The notes under the pieces: model-generated
Told to the model about the DNA's origin: nothing
What the model saw: the letters and a program-made list of their open reading frames with translations, nothing else
The model's database searches: none
Origin: Verrucomicrobiota bacterium
GTDB taxonomy: Bacteria; Verrucomicrobiota; Verrucomicrobiia; Limisphaerales; JADLHS01
DNA length: 64,000 bases
Assembly (NCBI GenBank): GCA_029573725.1
Contig: JAKQDQ010000006.1
Span: 1 to 64,000 of the forward strand
Reading direction: 5' to 3'
Part shown: positions 62,633 through 64,000 of the stretch, one piece after another
Numbering within the stretch: position 1 is the first letter of the stretch
Layout of the letters: the number at the start of each line of letters is the position of its first letter
Program-made: the position numbers and the translations under genes

Positions 62633-64000
62633 ATGGTGGACGACACAAACACACTCATTGAACAGCGGAAGACCAAGCTCGCAGCCTTGCGCACCCGGGG
62701 AATTGATCCGTTCAAAAACAAGTTCCGGCCCGACCGCACGTGCCAGGAGGCGCGCGCGGGGTTTGAATCCGGCGCGTTGCCGGAGGGAACAAGGGTGGCC
62801 GTGGCGGGACGGATCACCGCGCACCGGGAAATGGGCAAGTCCATATTCATTGATGTGCGGGATCAAAGTGGGCGCATCCAGGTTTATGCGCAAAAGAATG
62901 TCCTGGGAGAGGATCTTTGGCACACGTTCACTCACTTGGACCTCGGGGATTTCATCGGCGTGACCGGCACGTTGTTCCGCACCAAGACCGGTGAACCCAG
63001 CATCAAACTCGGCGGCGGGAACGCGGCGCCGGCGGGGCACGCGGCGCACCTGTCTCCAGCGGAAACCGAAAGCTCCGAAGCCGCCGCGCCGCCGGTCTCC
63101 CCACCCTTTGTCATCCTCGCCAAGGCGCTGCGTCCGCCCCCGGCCAAGTGGCATGGCCTGGAAGACACGGAAATTCGCTATCGCCAGCGCTACCTCGATC
63201 TGCTCGCGAATCCAGACGTGAAGGAGGTGTTTCTGAAACGCAGCGCCATCATCCGCGAGGTTCGCAATTTCTTTCACGAACGCGGTTATGTGGAAGTGGA
63301 GACGCCCATGATGCAGGCGATTCCCGGTGGCGCGGCCGCACAACCGTTCAAGACCTTCCACAATGCGCTCGGCTGCGAATTTTACCTCCGCATCGCGCTG
63401 GAGCTGTATCACAAGCGGCTGCTGGTGGGCGGCATCGACAGGCTGTTCGAGATCGGCAAAAACTTCCGCAACGAAGGGCTCTCACGCCGGCACAATCCTG
63501 AATTCACCATGCTCGAAGCCTATCAGGCGTTCGGTGATTACGAGACGATGATGGAGACCGTGCAATCACTCATCTGCCATGTGGCGCAGCAGGTTCTGGG
63601 GACCTTGATCATCGAAACGAAAGACGCCGGGGGCAGGGTCACGAAGGCGATTGACCTGACCCCCGATTGGAAGCGCGCGAAATACAAGGACCTGATTCGC
63701 GAGAAAGCCGGAGCTGACTGGTTCGACATTTCCCCCGCCGAACGCCGTCAACGCGCCCACGACCTGGGCGCGGAAATCGGCAAGGAATACGAAGACTTTG
63801 AAGTCACCGGAGCAGTGTTTGAAAAGTTGATTGAGCCAACGCTCATTCAACCCACGTTCGTCACGCATCTGCCGAAGGAGCTCGTGCCGCTGGCCAAGCT
63901 TTCGCCCGACGACCCGACAACCGTCGAAGTCTTCGAGTGCTGCATCAACGGCCAGGAAATTTCCCCCGGCTACACCGAGCAGAACGATCCCATCCAGCAG
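62633..64000 (+). CDS. lysS: Lysyl-tRNA synthetase, class II (3' end beyond window)
   Basis: At least 456 residues; the frame is still open at the right edge. The N-terminal OB-fold anticodon domain has VAGRITAHREMGKSIFIDVRDQSGRIQVY and FIGVTGTLFRTKTGEPSI. Then comes an Ala/Pro/Ser-rich insert (about 126-158) where most family members have a short strand. The catalytic core follows with ALRPPPAKWHGLEDTEIRYRQRYLDLL, class II motif 1 near VFLKRSAIIREVRNFF..YVEVETPMM, and motif 2 region FEIGKNFRNEGLSRRHNPEFTMLEAYQAF. It charges tRNA-Lys. Start at ATG 62633 gives MVDDTNTLIEQRKTKL, with no strong ribosome site. Confidence 0.96.
   Translation, partial: MVDDTNTLIEQRKTKLAALRTRGIDPFKNKFRPDRTCQEARAGFESGALPEGTRVAVAGRITAHREMGKSIFIDVRDQSGRIQVYAQKNVLGEDLWHTFTHLDLGDFIGVTGTLFRTKTGEPSIKLGGGNAAPAGHAAHLSPAETESSEAAAPPVSPPFVILAKALRPPPAKWHGLEDTEIRYRQRYLDLLANPDVKEVFLKRSAIIREVRNFFHERGYVEVETPMMQAIPGGAAAQPFKTFHNALGCEFYLRIALELYHKRLLVGGIDRLFEIGKNFRNEGLSRRHNPEFTMLEAYQAFGDYETMMETVQSLICHVAQQVLGTLIIETKDAGGRVTKAIDLTPDWKRAKYKDLIREKAGADWFDISPAERRQRAHDLGAEIGKEYEDFEVTGAVFEKLIEPTLIQPTFVTHLPKELVPLAKLSPDDPTTVEVFECCINGQEISPGYTEQNDPIQQ

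Overview
The window is a 64 kb piece of a GC-rich bacterial chromosome with no rRNA, CRISPR array or intact mobile element. The gene content points to the Verrucomicrobiota, most likely the Limisphaerales/Pedosphaera-type lineage. This is an inference from several traits: three scattered pseudopilin-like proteins with the N-terminus [16 protein letters not shown] and a C-terminal DGHSE motif, a PEP-CTERM-like protein, Tat-exported sugar isomerase and formylglycine-enzyme-like proteins, sulfatases, a 2,663-residue lamin-tail/CotH surface protein, and a remnant of a RAYT (REP-associated tyrosine transposase). Housekeeping genes (def, parB, leuB, hemB, metX, metY, lysS, initiator tRNA, tRNA-Leu) lie between the accessory genes, so this is core chromosome and not an island.

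Layout. 0.2-7.9 kb: secreted carbohydrate-related proteins (a Tat barrel plus FGE-like protein, a YidR/DUF3748 lipoprotein translationally coupled to a secreted glycoside hydrolase-like protein) and a PEP-CTERM-like protein. 8.3-12.5 kb, minus strand: peptide deformylase, PfkB-type kinase, ParB, a broken transposase and a secreted fibronectin-like protein. 12.9-17.6 kb: an AlgB/KinB-like sigma-54 two-component pair meeting a TPR-sulfotransferase tail to tail. 17.8-21.8 kb: initiator tRNA with terminator, a deoxyhypusine-synthase-family protein, and a three-gene copper/SCO operon coupled by ATGA overlaps. 21.9-29.2 kb: zinc-type oxidoreductase, HEAT protein, CrtI-like oxidoreductase, leuB, FHA protein, hemB and LysR. 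29.4-34.6 kb: two pseudopilins flanking a lectin/PA14-like secreted protein.

34.7-47.5 kb is the most distinctive block. Four plus-strand genes encode a sulfatase, a fused metallopeptidase/DUF1080 protein, a giant LTD/CotH protein and a Tat-exported sugar isomerase, all apparently exported. I read it as a candidate module acting on sulfated glycans or glycoproteins outside the cytoplasm. 47.5-51.6 kb: a ClpX-like ATPase without the zinc domain downstream of metX and metY, whose leader contains a chain of hairpins ending in a terminator-like stem. 51.7-58 kb: tRNA-Leu, a third pseudopilin, a zinc-ribbon rhomboid protease, a beta-lactamase-like/barrel fusion and an MFS exporter. 58.2-62.4 kb: Crp/Fnr regulator, small membrane protein, cytochrome P450, DUF2024 protein, LysR regulator and a small ferredoxin that could be the P450 electron donor. 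lysS runs off the right edge.

All family assignments come from reading motifs by eye; no database search was run. Start codons were chosen by signal peptides, conserved N-termini or Shine-Dalgarno sequences and are uncertain where stated.
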